Below, piece after piece: positions 1-11,577 of a DNA stretch of 64,000 bases. The DNA lies in NCBI GenBank assembly GCA_009363875.1, contig CM018680.1:63771279-63835278 (forward strand). Reading direction: 5' to 3'. The DNA comes from Mikania micrantha (lineage: Eukaryota > Streptophyta > Magnoliopsida > Asterales > Asteraceae). The notes beneath the pieces were generated by a model that worked only from the letters and a program-made list of their open reading frames with translations, was not told the DNA's origin and did not search any database. Each line of letters starts with the position of its first letter. Position 1 is the stretch's first letter. Both the position numbers and the translations under genes were made by a program.

Positions 1-432
1 ATCCCTGCTGCACCTTTGAATCAACAAGCCCCACTATATCTAAACAACAAACCCTATGCAGGATCTCAACCCCTCTGCAACACTTGTAGGTTGCATCATC
101 CTAAAAATCGAACTTGTCGTGTTGGCATCATATGTAGGAGGTATGGCCATTTTACTCAAACTTGCCGAATTGGACCTCTAGTTCAACAAGGTCATCAAAC
201 CCAAGTTTCACAACAAACGAACCACCAACCAGCTGCACCTGCCATCCCTGCCATAGCAAATGGAAGGGCCTGCTTTGAATGTGGCGACCCTAATCATTTC
301 AGAAATCAATGCCCAAGGCTTGCGGGAAATAACCAAGGGGGAGCTCGTGCTCGAAATTTTCAATTAAATGTTCAAGATGCTCAAGCAAACCAAGACATGG
401 AGAACGATACATTATTGATTAAGGACTGTTAA
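1..432 (+). CDS. Ty3/gypsy gag C-terminus (5' end outside window)
   Basis: This is the C-terminal nucleocapsid part of a retrotransposon gag protein; the frame is open from the first base and stops with TAA at 430-432. It has a cysteine/histidine-rich stretch near 76-165 that aligns by eye with the corresponding part of element D's gag. A canonical CX2CX4HX4C zinc knuckle (CFECGDPNHFRNQC) lies at about 271-312. Knuckles bind element RNA for packaging. Unlike the autonomous elements here, the frame stops soon after the knuckle and no protease or RT follows before the polypurine tract, so the element looks gag-only (TR-GAG-like) or internally deleted. The true start lies outside the window. Confidence 0.8.
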   Translation: MPAAPLNQQAPLYLNNKPYAGSQPLCNTCRLHHPKNRTCRVGIICRRYGHFTQTCRIGPLVQQGHQTQVSQQTNHQPAAPAIPAIANGRACFECGDPNHFRNQCPRLAGNNQGGARARNFQLNVQDAQANQDMENDTLLIKDC

Positions 433-1790
433 GCTTCTGTGCTATTATGATTCTAAGACTAATAACGTATTATATTTCTTTGGAATTTGAGGTTTTATTC
501 GGTTGAACATAAAACTAGAATCTAATTATCATTTAATGTCCAAGTGTTTGATGATAATTCTATCAACATTAATTATACTATGCTTGTTTGTATTGTGAAC
601 GTTAGGAATCTTGTATTCACCCAGTTGCGTGCCAGAAATTAGCGAGTAGGGTAAACATGCATGGCAAATTTCCGTTACGGGTGCACACGGAACGAGAATT
701 TGCAATACATGTAAATCCTACGAATGCAAGATAAAGGACACAACTGTTGAAACTTTGGGATGATTAACTTAAACTCAGTTGGTTGAAAAGTATGAACCAT
801 ACTTATAGGGCCAACTACATGTAAACATCAAAACAAAGGGAAACAGTTTTATGCTGTGTTATATTGGTAGGTGATTGGTATGCTTTCAAAGTATTGTTAA
901 TGTGGTGGTTGGCTGCGGTATACCCTATATATAAACACCAACAATATTTTGGGAGTAGCACCGAAAGCTTGACCAATGTTAGGTTCCATACATTTGAGTG
1001 TGTCAATAAGGTAATCATAGTCAAACTTGTAGTTGAAGCAATAAATTTTTTGTATACTAAGACTAGGTGTGTATCCTAAAAAAGTCTTGGTTATTATCGA
1101 GACAACCAGACAAGTGTTATTGTTGAAATGAAAACGTGAAGGACGAATATGTAACCTAATTGTCGTTAGTTGGAATTATGTCAAACATCAAACTTTAAAT
1201 CTAATGCAAACCTATGATGCTAACTCTTCGATAGTATTTCGCAACTTAGAATCTAACGTTGTTGTATTACATAACTCACAAATTCTCAAATCACAAGTTG
1301 TGATTTCAGATTTGGTTACTAAAAATCAGAATTTCCCGAATCCATTTATATGTGGTATTTGGGAATTAGGAGACTCTATCATTTGAAACTCTCTCAATTG
1401 ATCACAATCAACGAAATATTCACAATAAGAATCAAAAGCCATTCCTCGGTCACCGTCACCCTACTACATTAATTCATGAATACGAATCCTAATTAATTAA
1501 AGTAACGTCTCTATAGGTTATGACTGTGGAAAACTATCAAATATTAACAATGTGGTGGGTTGGTGGATGGGTTCGCCCTACATATACCCTATACATAAAC
1601 ATTGTAAATAAATGGTAGATTACTTTAGCCATAATTCTGTAGAAATTAATAATGAAATTAACTAAAGTAGGAGAACGTATCTTTTAGGAATACTAGATTC
1701 AACGAACATAAACTGTAATAAACATTACTAAAATTCCCAACATTTATTACAATACACATTCCCCTAAATTTCGGGACGAAATTTATAAAA
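433..1790 (+). other. Non-coding internal region of element A
   Basis: About 1.36 kb between the gag stop and the polypurine tract. No RT, integrase or protease motif was seen in any frame. Two pieces, about 899-940 and 1549-1611, resemble the conserved GTGGTGGG...CCCTATATATAA block otherwise found inside the LTRs of families B, C and D, in the same sense orientation. The rest is unassigned. Confidence 0.55.
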
Positions 1791-1800
1791 GTAGGGGAGA
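1791..1800 (+). other. Polypurine tract of element A
   Basis: The purine run GTAGGGGAGA lies immediately before the LTR start TGTAACATTT (1802). It follows the sequence TTTCGGGACGAAATTT, which also precedes the polypurine tracts of elements B and D in their sense orientation. It would prime plus-strand DNA synthesis and fixes element A as + strand. Confidence 0.75.
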
Positions 1801-3384
1801 CTGTAACATTTCAATAGATTGTGTATTATTAATAAATTCGAAATATTTATTCTTAGAAAAAATTTGTATTCATAGGATGACAATTATAAAGAAAACATTT
1901 ATTTTATAGGTAAAGTTTATTACATATATATACATACTATAATAATAATACTAGTAATAATAATAATATTACAACCGCAATAATAACAATTTCAAGTAAC
2001 GCGTCGTAAGAAAAAAAAACTATCTAAATAAATATATACATTTTATGGTGATTTTATAAAGTTTTGTAAAGTAATAATAATTCTATTAAACCATTGTCAA
2101 ATTAAACAGATATTATTACTTAAACAAATGATGAGATTTTTATTTATCTATATCAACTTTATAACCATAATTCTATAAAATGCTTTATAAATGTCACACC
2201 TCGAGCCGGCGGGCTGGATCGACTTTCCCGCCGGGCGGAAGATTCCCGGGGCGCAATATCGTTTGATAATCGAATTGATTAGATTGTGTAACGACCCGAT
2301 TTAACTTTTTATTTAATAATCGATATGTGATATAATATTAAGTTAAATTGTGTTGTTAAGTGTTGAGTAGTAGGTTAAATATTATTCAATTGTAAATATT
2401 AAAAAGGGGTAATTAGAAATATGAGGGGCTAAAACTGCAAATAGTTAAAAGATAACTTAAAAAGGGTTATATGTGGTCAATGCTGGTCAAAATTCAGCAT
2501 TTGGTCTTGGAGATTAGAGGGGGGCGACGACCAAGAGAAGAACAAGCAAGAAAAACCTAAACTTTGATCAAATTCAGCATTTAGAGTTGCTTTGATCTTG
2601 AATGCAAGCTTGAATTCGTATTCCTCATCTAATTTCTCAACTCTAGGTATGTGGTTTCATCTATATTGCTAAAATTTCGTGGGTCTCTATGGGTGGGTTA
2701 GGTTAGTAGTGATAAAATCAAATTTTTGGGTGTTCGAGGTAGTTAACACATGTGATTGTGTTTGTTGAGATGAAAATCAACTAACCTAACTATTTTGCAT
2801 GTATTTGGTATGAAAACTAAGAGTTGGAGTTTTGGGGAATTATGGGTTTGGGTGAAATTGATGAGTGAATGAACTAGAGTTTTGAATTGATGAATGGATG
2901 TATTTGATAATGAATGTGCAGTGATTTGGATGAGAAGTTATAAATTAAGGAGTTTTGAGATTTCATATGTTGAAATGAAATGAATGGAAATGTTGGCCTT
3001 GTTAAAATGTTGATGTTGTGGTGTCATAAAACTCTGCACATAAGGTGTTTGAGGAAATGCCTCAAACAACTTAAATGCAAGAATGAATTGTGATTATTGG
3101 TGAACTTGGGGGAAATGGTTCATAAACTCAAATAGGTGATTTAATAGTGGTGTATAACTTAATTTTAAATGTTGAATGCAATTAGAATGTGAATTGGTGA
3201 AATAGGAGAGTTTGACTATCATAAAGTCAAATATGGTGATAACGGGTCAAGGGGTTGTATGCTTGCTTCTTGTGTGTTATTCCTAGATTGAATGTGTACG
3301 TATGATTATATGATCTAGGAAGTGGAAATACAAATCAACGACCCGGTAAAGAGAAGGTAGAGCCAAGTGGAACTAAGGACCAAG

Positions 3385-4208
3385 GTGAGTAAACCTATCC
3401 ATGAATAAGCAACCATAAGACTTATTCATGTTTGTAAATGTGTGAATTATTGGATTGCATAATGTGATGTCTTGTAGTAGTTGTTGTTTGTTATGTAGTT
3501 TATGCATAATATATGTTGGTGTCAATATATGATAGAGAATAATTGACACATAACTTGGGAGATGATCCACACTTGTGTGGAATTGGATGTAAGACCACAA
3601 AATTTGTGGCATTCATGGAGATGATCCACATTCGTGTGGAAGAATATATAAGTCCATACTCATGTGGCAAAACGGGGGGATGATCCACATGCGTGTGGAA
3701 GCTAATGTAGAACCACTATTGAGTGGTATTGGGGAGGATCCACATTCGTGTGGAAGGTAATGGTTTGGTGGACATTAAATGGGTAATTTTGACCCGTTAA
3801 GAAATAATTGGAATGCAATTATGATTAAGTATGATGATAATGATGAGAATATGATATTAGAAATTATTATAAATGTGATATATGGGGTTTAGAATGTATT
3901 CTAACCCCCGGAATGTGGAGAAATGGTTTTGGGTGCTTAAAACGCGAAAAAAGTGGAAGTATGCTGTAGGGGGCGTACAGTACGCTGTAGGGGGCGTACT
4001 GTACGCCGGGCACAGTATGGTACGCCCAAACCATTCTGTTGTACGCTGGTGTCCTGGCGTACTGTACGCCGGGGCTGCAGTACCATACGCCGGGCAGTGT
4101 ATTTTTTTTTGGATTTCAATTTCATTTATAGAATTGATTCTGGAAATCGTTGGGGTTAACTCACTTAGTCCTTTTGGACTAACACTTGATTGTTTGTTGA
4201 TGTTTCAG
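3385..4208 (+). other. Predicted leader intron in solo LTR (824 nt)
   Basis: The donor is CAAG/GTGAGTAAAC at 3384/3385. The acceptor is GATGTTTCAG/GTCAAAAG, ending at 4208, preceded by a U-rich tract and a CTAAC branch-point-like sequence. It matches the donor/acceptor pair seen in the other LTR families of the window. The GTACGC array lies inside it. Splicing is inferred from sequence only. Confidence 0.5.
3958..4105 (+). repeat. GTACGC-type interspersed word array
   Basis: GTACGC or its complement GCGTAC recurs many times within about 150 bp, often as GCGTACTGTACGC palindromes separated by GGGGG or CCGGG. The array is confined to this solo LTR and sits just upstream of its predicted acceptor. 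Confidence 0.7.
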
Positions 4209-4762
4209 GTCAAAAGTAGGTTCGGCTACGATTTGGAGTGATCAGACGGTTAAAGGGATCGAACCATGTTTTTGTAAAAATAAAGCAAAAGGGTTGTAAC
4301 TTTGATAACTACTATTTTAACGCATAGTAGAGTTTTGTAAGTACTATAAACAAGTCTAGTTGTCATGATAGTGCGTTAAATGATTTTGGTTGAAATGTAA
4401 TGGTTTTAAAACTGATGAATCTGGGACCAAAAGTTTGTAAATTCCGCAATTATGTTAAATTTTATGTTTTGAAAATGGGGGTGTCACAGATTGTTTGCAT
4501 AGGACATGATATATAATTGAGAAATGCTAACATGACAATGATATAGAATTACAAAGTTAAATTACAATGTATCGTTCATAATTTAACTAAGTAAATCTAC
4601 CCAAAAGAATCAATGTGTTTATATCTTGTAACTGTACAAGATCTACAAAATATGATTCATTGTTTTGTCATTCCAAAAGTATGATCACACAAAATGTAGC
4701 TAGGTCTTCTAAAAGTCCACTAGCTATGTTCTTGATGTCCGGTGACTAAACTTTTTTGTCAC

Positions 4763-6235
4763 CTGAGAAAACATGTATTTAAACAAAGTCAACACTAGGT
4801 TGGTGAGTTCATAGGTTTGAATATTGAAAACCTTGATTTATTCACATGCACAATCACACTGTCATTCATGTTACTTGTGAGTTGTCTGATTCACCCGTTC
4901 ACACAATGGCCTCTCCATAGTTATATTTGCAAGTAATGTATTACCCTATTAGTTATGCTTATATATAGGGCATATGTAAGGGAACAAGCCCTAGCCAACA
5001 TCCCACCACATAACTAATAGAATTCCACACTACTTGCCATACAACTATAGATACCCATTTCATATCACCCGTCCGTCTGTGTTCATCATCCGTTGTATCA
5101 TATGTAGAATAATATAATAAGAGGATTTTAGTTATCAAACCGAAGTATTGATAAACCCTCAATATGTTTAGGAAATTAGATTAATTTAATCTGATCCTTG
5201 TTATTATTCTAGTTCTTGTGGGGTTTACTGTTAATCACTTTTAGAATATAATTTCACTGCAGATTAATATCACCATGTGTCGCTTTCCAGACCCTGACTG
5301 TTGTCGCCCTGTCACCGGTCATACGTTTTCGGCCAATGATAGATACGATCAACATACTAGCCCAACAAGCTAGAGGTTTGTCAAACCTATGGTACCACTA
5401 TGCTATCGTCGGTTTAGTCACGTCAAATTAACTGGTCTGCGATTCGTGAAAGGGGCTTACAATGATCATACTTGAATACATGGCACATGATTGTTGTGAT
5501 ATAATACAGACAGTTCAATAGCAATCAATTGTATTGTGCTCACCGATGTTGTTTGTTCTCAATGTTGTATGTTCTCATTGTTGTAAACAAGGTTAAATAA
5601 GAGCTTGTCTTATTAAATTATGTTAATTGATGTGTGAATGATGTTGTTATCATGAAGTTACATTATCATGATTATCATTCCTTGTTATTCCATAAAGTCA
5701 CCATGTTGTCACTAAGCTGTTCTAAGAGCTAGTCTTACCACACTTAGTCGACTCAGGTGGTGGATGGTAGTCGTTCCATGTTTTCTCGTAATATGTTCCG
5801 AGTTGTAAGCTAAGTGTTATAAGCACTTGACTTATTACACTTAGTTAACTCTAGTGTTGAATGATGTTATGAAGATGTGTTATCTTCATATCATTCTTAT
5901 GTTCTGTTCTTGTCACCATGTTCACCTGTGATTATCTGAATGTTCGTTCTTGTAAGAATAACTACGTGTTGTGAGATATAATCTTACAACTATGTTATTC
6001 TATTGTGTTGATCAGTTATGAAATTATATTATCATATCCATCTTAGTTATCCCTGTCATATCCTGATCATACAAGCATGCTTACAATGATAAATGATAAT
6101 AAGTCAAACAATATTATCCAATCAAAGTATAAGCAATATGTTAACAAAACTTTTAATTAAATAAAAGTTAAGCATGTTTCTCCGCCCTGAGATTTTAAAA
6201 TCAGTTAAGATTAGAAAAGGGGCGTATGAACTCAC
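4763..6235 (-). other. Predicted leader intron in 3' LTR of element B (1473 nt)
   Basis: On the - strand the donor is CAAG/GTGAGTTCATACGCCCC, with the intron starting at 6235. The acceptor is ACATGTTTTCTCAG/GTGAC, ending at 4763. Upstream of the acceptor are CTCACCAAC and a GTTGAC branch-point-like word about 26 nt from the AG. In the partner 5' LTR the donor is intact (15244) but the acceptor AG is mutated (CTCAT at about 13551). The conserved TATA-like block 4952-5013 lies inside. Confidence 0.55.
4952..5013 (-). promoter_or_regulatory. Conserved TATA-like block inside LTR B
   Basis: On the sense (-) strand it reads TATGTGGTGGGATG ... CATATGCCCTATATATAAGC. Closely similar blocks occur in the partner LTR (13740-13801), twice in each family-C LTR, once in each family-D LTR, and in the internal region of element A. 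Surrounding LTR sequence is much more diverged, which suggests constraint. It contains a TATA-like CTATATATAAG and lies about 190-250 nt upstream of the predicted acceptor. Confidence 0.5.
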
Positions 6236-6664
6236 CTTGTAGTTGTTGGGGGTTGACTTAGCTTAAAAAAGAAATGCACGCGCTCTTGATTATACTTGAT
6301 GTTGTTTTTGCGATCCTGTATTGATTTCACGTTATTTGTAGGTATAAGTTGTAGGGGTTCGTGTGTGTGTATGTGTGTGTTAGCCCTAAAGTTGGCTAAC
6401 ACTCGTAAGTCTCGGTCGTTGTTCGGCCCTCGTTCAATTGTTATTGATTTTAGTAACCCTTAACATTTTGTTGCCTAGTTTTGTGTTATCATTGCTTCCT
6501 TTACCTTACACTTTTAAAACCATTTGTTGTCTCATAAATACCATGTTCTAGGCCTTATAAACCGAATCTCAAAACTTTACCACCTTTGTAGTTAGTGCTT
6601 GATTACACATGCATGACACCATAACTAAATTAGTTTAAGGTGTTATATTAGCTCGTTAATCATG

Positions 6665-6895
6665 TGGGCCAAATAGTGAGGTGTGGGCCGAGCATGTAGG
6701 CCAAGTCACTATCTTGGACCAATTAGTGGGCTGATTTTATAACAATGGGCCGAATCAATCACTGTGGGCCGAAATGGGGTTAGTGGGCCTAATCAGTTTA
6801 ATGGGCCAAATCAGTCCTTGAGTCAATTGTATTAAATCTGGGCCAAGGAAGATCTCTTGGGCCAAAGAAATGAGATGGGCCGACTGACTTGGGCT
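6665..6895. promoter_or_regulatory. Cluster of TGGGCY (site II-like) motifs in LTR B
   Basis: Nine TGGGCC and two TGGGCT words were counted in about 230 bp, often as TGGGCCGA or TGGGCCAA. The same cluster recurs in the partner LTR (about 15675-15905). TGGGCC/T is the plant site II element bound by TCP transcription factors (established knowledge). The cluster lies downstream of the TATA box in the LTR's own orientation, so a regulatory role is inference. Confidence 0.5.
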
Positions 6896-7580
6896 TTGGA
6901 CCGAAAGAAGCTGTTACAGGCCTTATGAGAATGGCCGCATGAGTGTTAGGCCGAATGTGTGTAGCCCACGAATGATTCCAATCGGGTGACTCTTGGCCGA
7001 ATGAAAGCAGTCTGGTGAATGGCCCTTAGGCCTAATAAGGCTGATGGTCAAATGTATGTTGGCGAACAGGAGGGGGTTTGACCGAGGGTATGAGCTGCTG
7101 GTGGCGACAGAATGGCTGTCGAAGGGGGTAGCCTTTCAGCTGACTAGCCTTATTCGGCTAGTTGGTCTTTGGCCGAGTAGAGTGGTTCCGCCCAGCACCC
7201 CATCGAGGTTCATAGAGTTTTTCCTTGGTGATACCAGCAAGGGTGTGTGTTAGAACCAGTGTTTGAGGGTGTAGAGTCAAGGGGATGGTGTAGAACCGGT
7301 TTTGTAGGTGGTGGTCGAATCAAGGGTGAAAAACCCTAATTTTCGTGATATTCATGAGCAAATACCTCGATTTTCAGTAGAGTTTGGCTCAGATCGGTTG
7401 TACTTTCATGTAGAGGGTGATGAGATCTTCGTTTAGGCTCAAGAACCACTCAATTTCGTTGAGAAATGAGTGAGATATGGTAGACAGAAGCTTGAAAATG
7501 GTGGTGGAGGCTTAAAACCGGGATTAGGGTTTTGAGTGGGGGAGAAAAAGAGAGAATGAGGGGGAATGCCTTCATTTAGG

Positions 7581-7590
7581 GTATTTATAC
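7581..7590 (-). promoter_or_regulatory. LTR promoter TATA box, 3' LTR of element B
   Basis: The sense strand reads GGGGTATAAATACCC, followed within 60 bp by the CT-rich sequence typical of a plant transcript start. The partner LTR has the same box at 16590-16599, and the B-family LTR at 58929 has GGTATTTAAAGCC at 59710-59722. Confidence 0.6.
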
Positions 7591-8369
7591 CCCGAGGGTG
7601 TTCGGGTTCTTTTTTGTTGCTCGGTTCGCGTTTTCGTTGCGTTTCCGCAACGTTACACGCGTGTTTTACGCTTTTTAAATAAAATGGTTTCTTTATTTAA
7701 TTTTGATGAGTTTCAAAATTGTAAAACATTAAAATATTTTATTTTCTTAAATTATTGTTGTTCGTGTCGTTTTCGCTTTCATTTCGTCGAAACGCGTCAG
7801 CTTCGCGCGTATTCGTTCGAATCGTCACCCGAACAAACACGACGATGGTTTTGCTTTCCGACTTTTTTTTTCTACTTTTCAGTCATTATTTCAGAACTCT
7901 AAACTCACAGATATGTTTGTGTGAATCGTCACCCACGCAAACACACTGTCAGTTTGTTATTCTGAAATAACACTGCAATTGTGTTTGAATTGTGTTTCCT
8001 CACTGACGGACTCAACTAAACTTCCTGTTTTCACATTGTTTTCATACTGAATCATCAGCCATCTGATTCCTGTCATCTATGGATATCAGATCGCAATCGA
8101 TATGTTCTTGTTATTTATTTGAACACTGGTGTTTCTCTGAATTCGTTGTATTAACTGTACTTAGGTTTTCACCTAAATACATACAACTTATTGTTTATCG
8201 TGAGTTGTACTTACTGTATTTAAGTTTTCACATAAATACGTACAACTGTTTACTGTATTCTGAATTCTGTTATCACAACACTGTTCAGACGTTGTATTTA
8301 CACACAGTAAATAGTGAAAGTACACATACCGTACGGACTTTCCGGACGATCTGGTACTGGATGTCACAG

Positions 8370-8382
8370 TCTCCCCTTGTTA
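8370..8382 (-). other. Polypurine tract of element B
   Basis: On the - strand AACAAGGGGAGAC immediately precedes the LTR start TGTGACATCC. It is preceded by AAATTTCGGGACGAAATTTC, as in elements A and D. Confidence 0.75.
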
Positions 8383-8422
8383 AAGAAATTTCGTCCCGAA
8401 ATTTAAGCATCAAAGTCGGGCT

Positions 8423-9117
8423 CTAACTCTCGAACAGATGGGGATACTTTGTCTTCATGTTGTCCTCGCGCTCCCAGGTAAATTCTGGTCCACGCTTGGA
8501 GTTCCATCGAACCTTTACAATAGGGATACGGCTTCGTTTCAGTCTCTTGACTTCACGTACCATAATCTCTACAGGTTCTTCAATGAAATGTAATTGCTCA
8601 TCAACTTGTATTTCCTCCAACGGTATGATCAATGATTCGTCAGCGAGACATCTCTTGAGATTTGATACGTGGAACACATCGTGTACTCCACTGAGTTCAT
8701 CAGGGAGTTTGCGTCTGTATGCCACAGGACCTATGCGTTGAGTTATCTCAAACGGTCCGACATACCTTGGTGCTAGTTTACCTTTAGCCCCAAAACGAAC
8801 TACGCCTTTCCATGGGGACACTTTCAACATTACTCGGTCACCCACATCGAATTCCAAAGGCTTTCGTCGTTTGTCTGCGTAACTCTTTTGGCGGCTACGT
8901 GTTGCTTTTAATCGTTGTTGTATCTGGGCTATCTTATCAGTAGTCTCTTGAATAAGTTTGGGCCCAGTGATCCTATTGTCTCCCACTTCGGTCCAACAAA
9001 TTGGAGACCGACATTTTCTACCATATAGTGCTTCGAACGGAGCACATCCAATGTTGTTGTGGTAGTTGTTGTTGTAGGATAACTCAATGAGTGGTAAGTG
9101 TGTATCCTAACTTCCAC
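8423..9117 (-). pseudogene. Integrase C-terminus and chromodomain of element B
   Basis: This covers the end of pol. Reading 5' to 3' on the - strand there is the degenerate end of the integrase core in one frame (9117-8929). A second frame (8986-8423) holds the integrase C-terminal region (VGPFEI, ELSGVHDVFHVSNLKRC) and then a chromodomain (IPIVKVRWNSKRGPEFTWE). The stop is at 8423-8425. The chromodomain would target integration to marked chromatin. Several asparagine/histidine codons have become a TTG/TTGTTG-like run near 9050, and the frame changes around 8930-8990. Confidence 0.85.
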
Positions 9118-10009
9118 CGAAGTCTAGGATGCATGTTCTCAACATATCCTCTAGGGTTTGAATGGTTCGCTCGCTTTGTCCATCCTTCTGTGGATGATAA
9201 GCCGTGCTCAAGTTAACACTTGTCCCTAAGGATTGTTGCAATGATTGCCAGAACAGCGATGTAAATCGACTGTCCCGGTCTGAAATAATAGACAGTGGCA
9301 CACCGTGCCGGACTACTATTTCGTCAACATAGAGTTTTGCTAGTTTTTCCATCTTGTACGTTTCTCTGATCGGCAAGAAATGTGCGGACTTGGTCAATCG
9401 ATCAATGATGACCTAAATCGAATCGTGTCCGCTGGAAGTGCGGGGTAGCTTGGTAATGAAATCCATAGCTATTTGTTCCCACTTCCATTGTGGTATCTCT
9501 GGTTGTTCCAGCAAACCCGAAGGTTTCTGGTGTTCAGCTTTGACTTTGGCACATGTGATGCATTTGCCGACATAAGTGGCAACATCTTTCTTCATTCCCG
9601 GCCACCAATAAAACGACTTAAGATCTTGGTACATCTTATCGGCACCAGGATGAACAGAATAACGTGTCTTGTGTGCCTCGTCAAGTATGAGTGTTCGAAG
9701 TTCATCTACTGCTGGAATCCAAACACGCTGCAGATAATAGATAACCCCATCTTGTTTTGTCTTGAAGTGTTTCTCGGCTCCACAATCGAGCTCGCGTTTC
9801 AAATTATCTCTTGCCACTGCTTCTTGTTGTGCTCGTATGATTTGATCTTTCAAACTGGTTTGCACAATCATTCCCATTGCCCGAACGCGCAAGGTTTTGA
9901 CTCTTTCCTTTCGACTCAAAGCATTTGCAACAACATTTGGTTTGCCCGGATGGTATTTGATCACACAATCGTAATCGTTCAGGAGCTCAAGCCAACACCT
10001 CTGTCTCAT
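9107..10009 (-). pseudogene. Integrase of element B (broken)
   Basis: The N-terminal HHCC zinc region (HPGADKMYQ ... CITCAKVKAEHQ) and the start of the catalytic core (WEQIAMDFITKL) lie in 10009-9413. A stop follows GHDSI. The core resumes at 9397 with HGVPLSIISDRDSRFTS and AYHPQKDGQSERT. The catalytic aspartates are recognisable. The normally conserved Gln-Thr-Asp before GQSE reads QKD. This is the enzyme that inserts element DNA. Comparison with element D shows the reading frame is otherwise collinear. Confidence 0.85.
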
Positions 10010-10093
10010 GTTAAGCTCCTTCTGATCAAATATGTGCTGTAAACTCTTGTGATCTGTGAAGATAGTGCACTTGGTACCATACAGGTAGAGTCT

Positions 10094-11511
10094 CTAAATC
10101 TTTAAATCAAAGACAACAGCTCCCAGTTCTAGATCGTGTGTCGTGTAGTTTTTCTCGTGTATCTTCAACTGTCTTGAGGCATAAGCAATGACTTTGTCTC
10201 GTTGCATCAAAACACATCCGAGTCCCTGATGGGAAGCATCACAGTATACTACAAAGTCATCATTTCCTTCTGGGAGTGTTAAGATTGGAGCATTGCACAA
10301 CCTTTGTTTCAGTGTTTGGAATGCCTCTTCCTGTTTCTGTGTCCACACAAAAGGTTCACTCTTCTGTGTGAGTTTGGTGAGGGGCAAGGCTATCTTAGAG
10401 AAATTCGAGATGAATCTCCTGTAATAACCTGCCAATCCCAAGAATGATCTGATCTCTGTCGGTGTTGTAGGCACATCCCTGTTCTGGATTGCCGCAATCT
10501 TGGCAGGATCCACATGAATACTATCACTGTTAATCACGTGACCCAAGAACTGAACTTCTCTTAACCAGAATTCACACTTGGAGAACTTGGCGTAGAGTCG
10601 TTCTTCCTTCAGAAGTTCCAAGACTGTTTTGAGGTGTTGTTCGTGTTCCTTCTCGTTCTTTGAATAAATCAGTATATCATCAATAAAGACGATAACGAAC
10701 TGATCTAAGTACGGCTTGCACACCCGGTTCATTAAATCCATGAACACTGCCGGTGCGTTCGTCAGTCCGAAAGGCATCACCATGAACTCATAGTGACCGT
10801 ATCTGGTACGAAATGTCGTCTTTGGTATGTCTTCCTCTTGAATCCGGAGCTGGTGATAACCTGATCTCAGGTCTATCTTTGAAAAGTATTGTGCTCCCTG
10901 TAACTGATCAAACAAATCATCAATCCTCGGTAATGGGTACCGATTCTTGATGGTGAGTTTGTTGACTCTCTGTAATCGATGTACATCCTGAACAATCCAT
11001 CCTTCTTCTTAACAAAAAGAACCGGAGCTCCCCATGGGGAAAAGCTCGGTCGGATGAATCCTTTTTCGAGTAGCTCTTGTAATTGATTGGACAACTCTTG
11101 CATTTCTGATGGTGCAAGTATATAAGGAGACTTAGCTACAGGAGTCGCTCCCGGAATCAAATCGATTCGAAACTGCACCGATCTCTCGGGTGGCAGTCCC
11201 GGTAAATCATCCGGAAACACGTCCGCATAGTCTTTCACAACTGGAACATCTTGAATCTTGATTGCTTTCTTGTCTTTCTCTACCACGTGAGCTAGAAATG
11301 CGATGCATTGTTTCCTGAGATACTTGCGAGCCTTCATCCACGATATTATCTTGCCACTGCGTTTCGCTTGGTCTCCACGAATTTCCAAGATCTGATCGTT
11401 CTCCACTGGAATACGTAATAGCTTCTCGGAACATATGAACTCAACTCTGTTAAGAGATAGCCAATCCATTCCGATGATGATATCAAAACTGCCTAGTTCC
11501 ATCGGTATCAA
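10094..11511 (-). pseudogene. Reverse transcriptase-RNase H of element B (frameshifted)
   Basis: RT fingers and palm are visible: WGAPVLFVKKKDG, then a frameshift near 10960 in the region corresponding to DYRELNKLTIKN. Motif A is KIDLRSGYHQL, and FIDDILIYS is the YxDD active site. RNase H follows with VVYCDASHQGLGC. A stop after VFDLKI (10094) cuts the RNase H domain, whose tail reappears near 10030. With at least one frameshift and one stop this is not functional. Confidence 0.87.
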
Positions 11512-11577
11512 GTCGATGGTAAATGTGTGATCGCCAAGTTTTAGTGGGCAATTCCTAAGAACTGTGTCAACTGTAAT

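Larger units (their letters stand above)
2287..4488 (+). mobile_element. Solo LTR nested in LTR of element B
   Basis: A 2202-bp insertion starting TGTAACGACCCG and ending GGGGTGTCACA. It is flanked by GATTG at 2282-2286 and 4489-4493, and the flanking LTR sequence joins perfectly to the uninterrupted partner LTR near 13280. It has no gag or pol, so it is a solo LTR left by LTR-LTR recombination. The orientation is + because its splice-donor-like and acceptor-like motifs read that way. It contains tandem copies of a GATGATCCACAT-N-GTGTGGAA unit (3560-3760) and a GTACGC array (3958-4105). Confidence 0.88.
2192..8368 (-). repeat. 3' LTR of element B (interrupted)
   Basis: On the + strand it begins TGTCACACCTCG and ends GGATGTCACA. 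Removing the nested insertion and its duplicated GATTG leaves about 3.97 kb against 4.00 kb for the partner LTR. It lacks a segment of about 221 bp present in the partner (14039-14259). It retains about 218 bp (7818-8035) that the partner has replaced with a 36-bp duplicate. It carries the predicted leader intron, a TATA box and the TGGGCY cluster annotated separately. Confidence 0.88.

Noticed and set aside
8079..8426. 115-codon + strand frame, with a similar one at 16897-17229
   Set aside because: Both lie in the promoter-distal ends of the element B LTRs, antisense to the element; similarity simply reflects the LTR pair.
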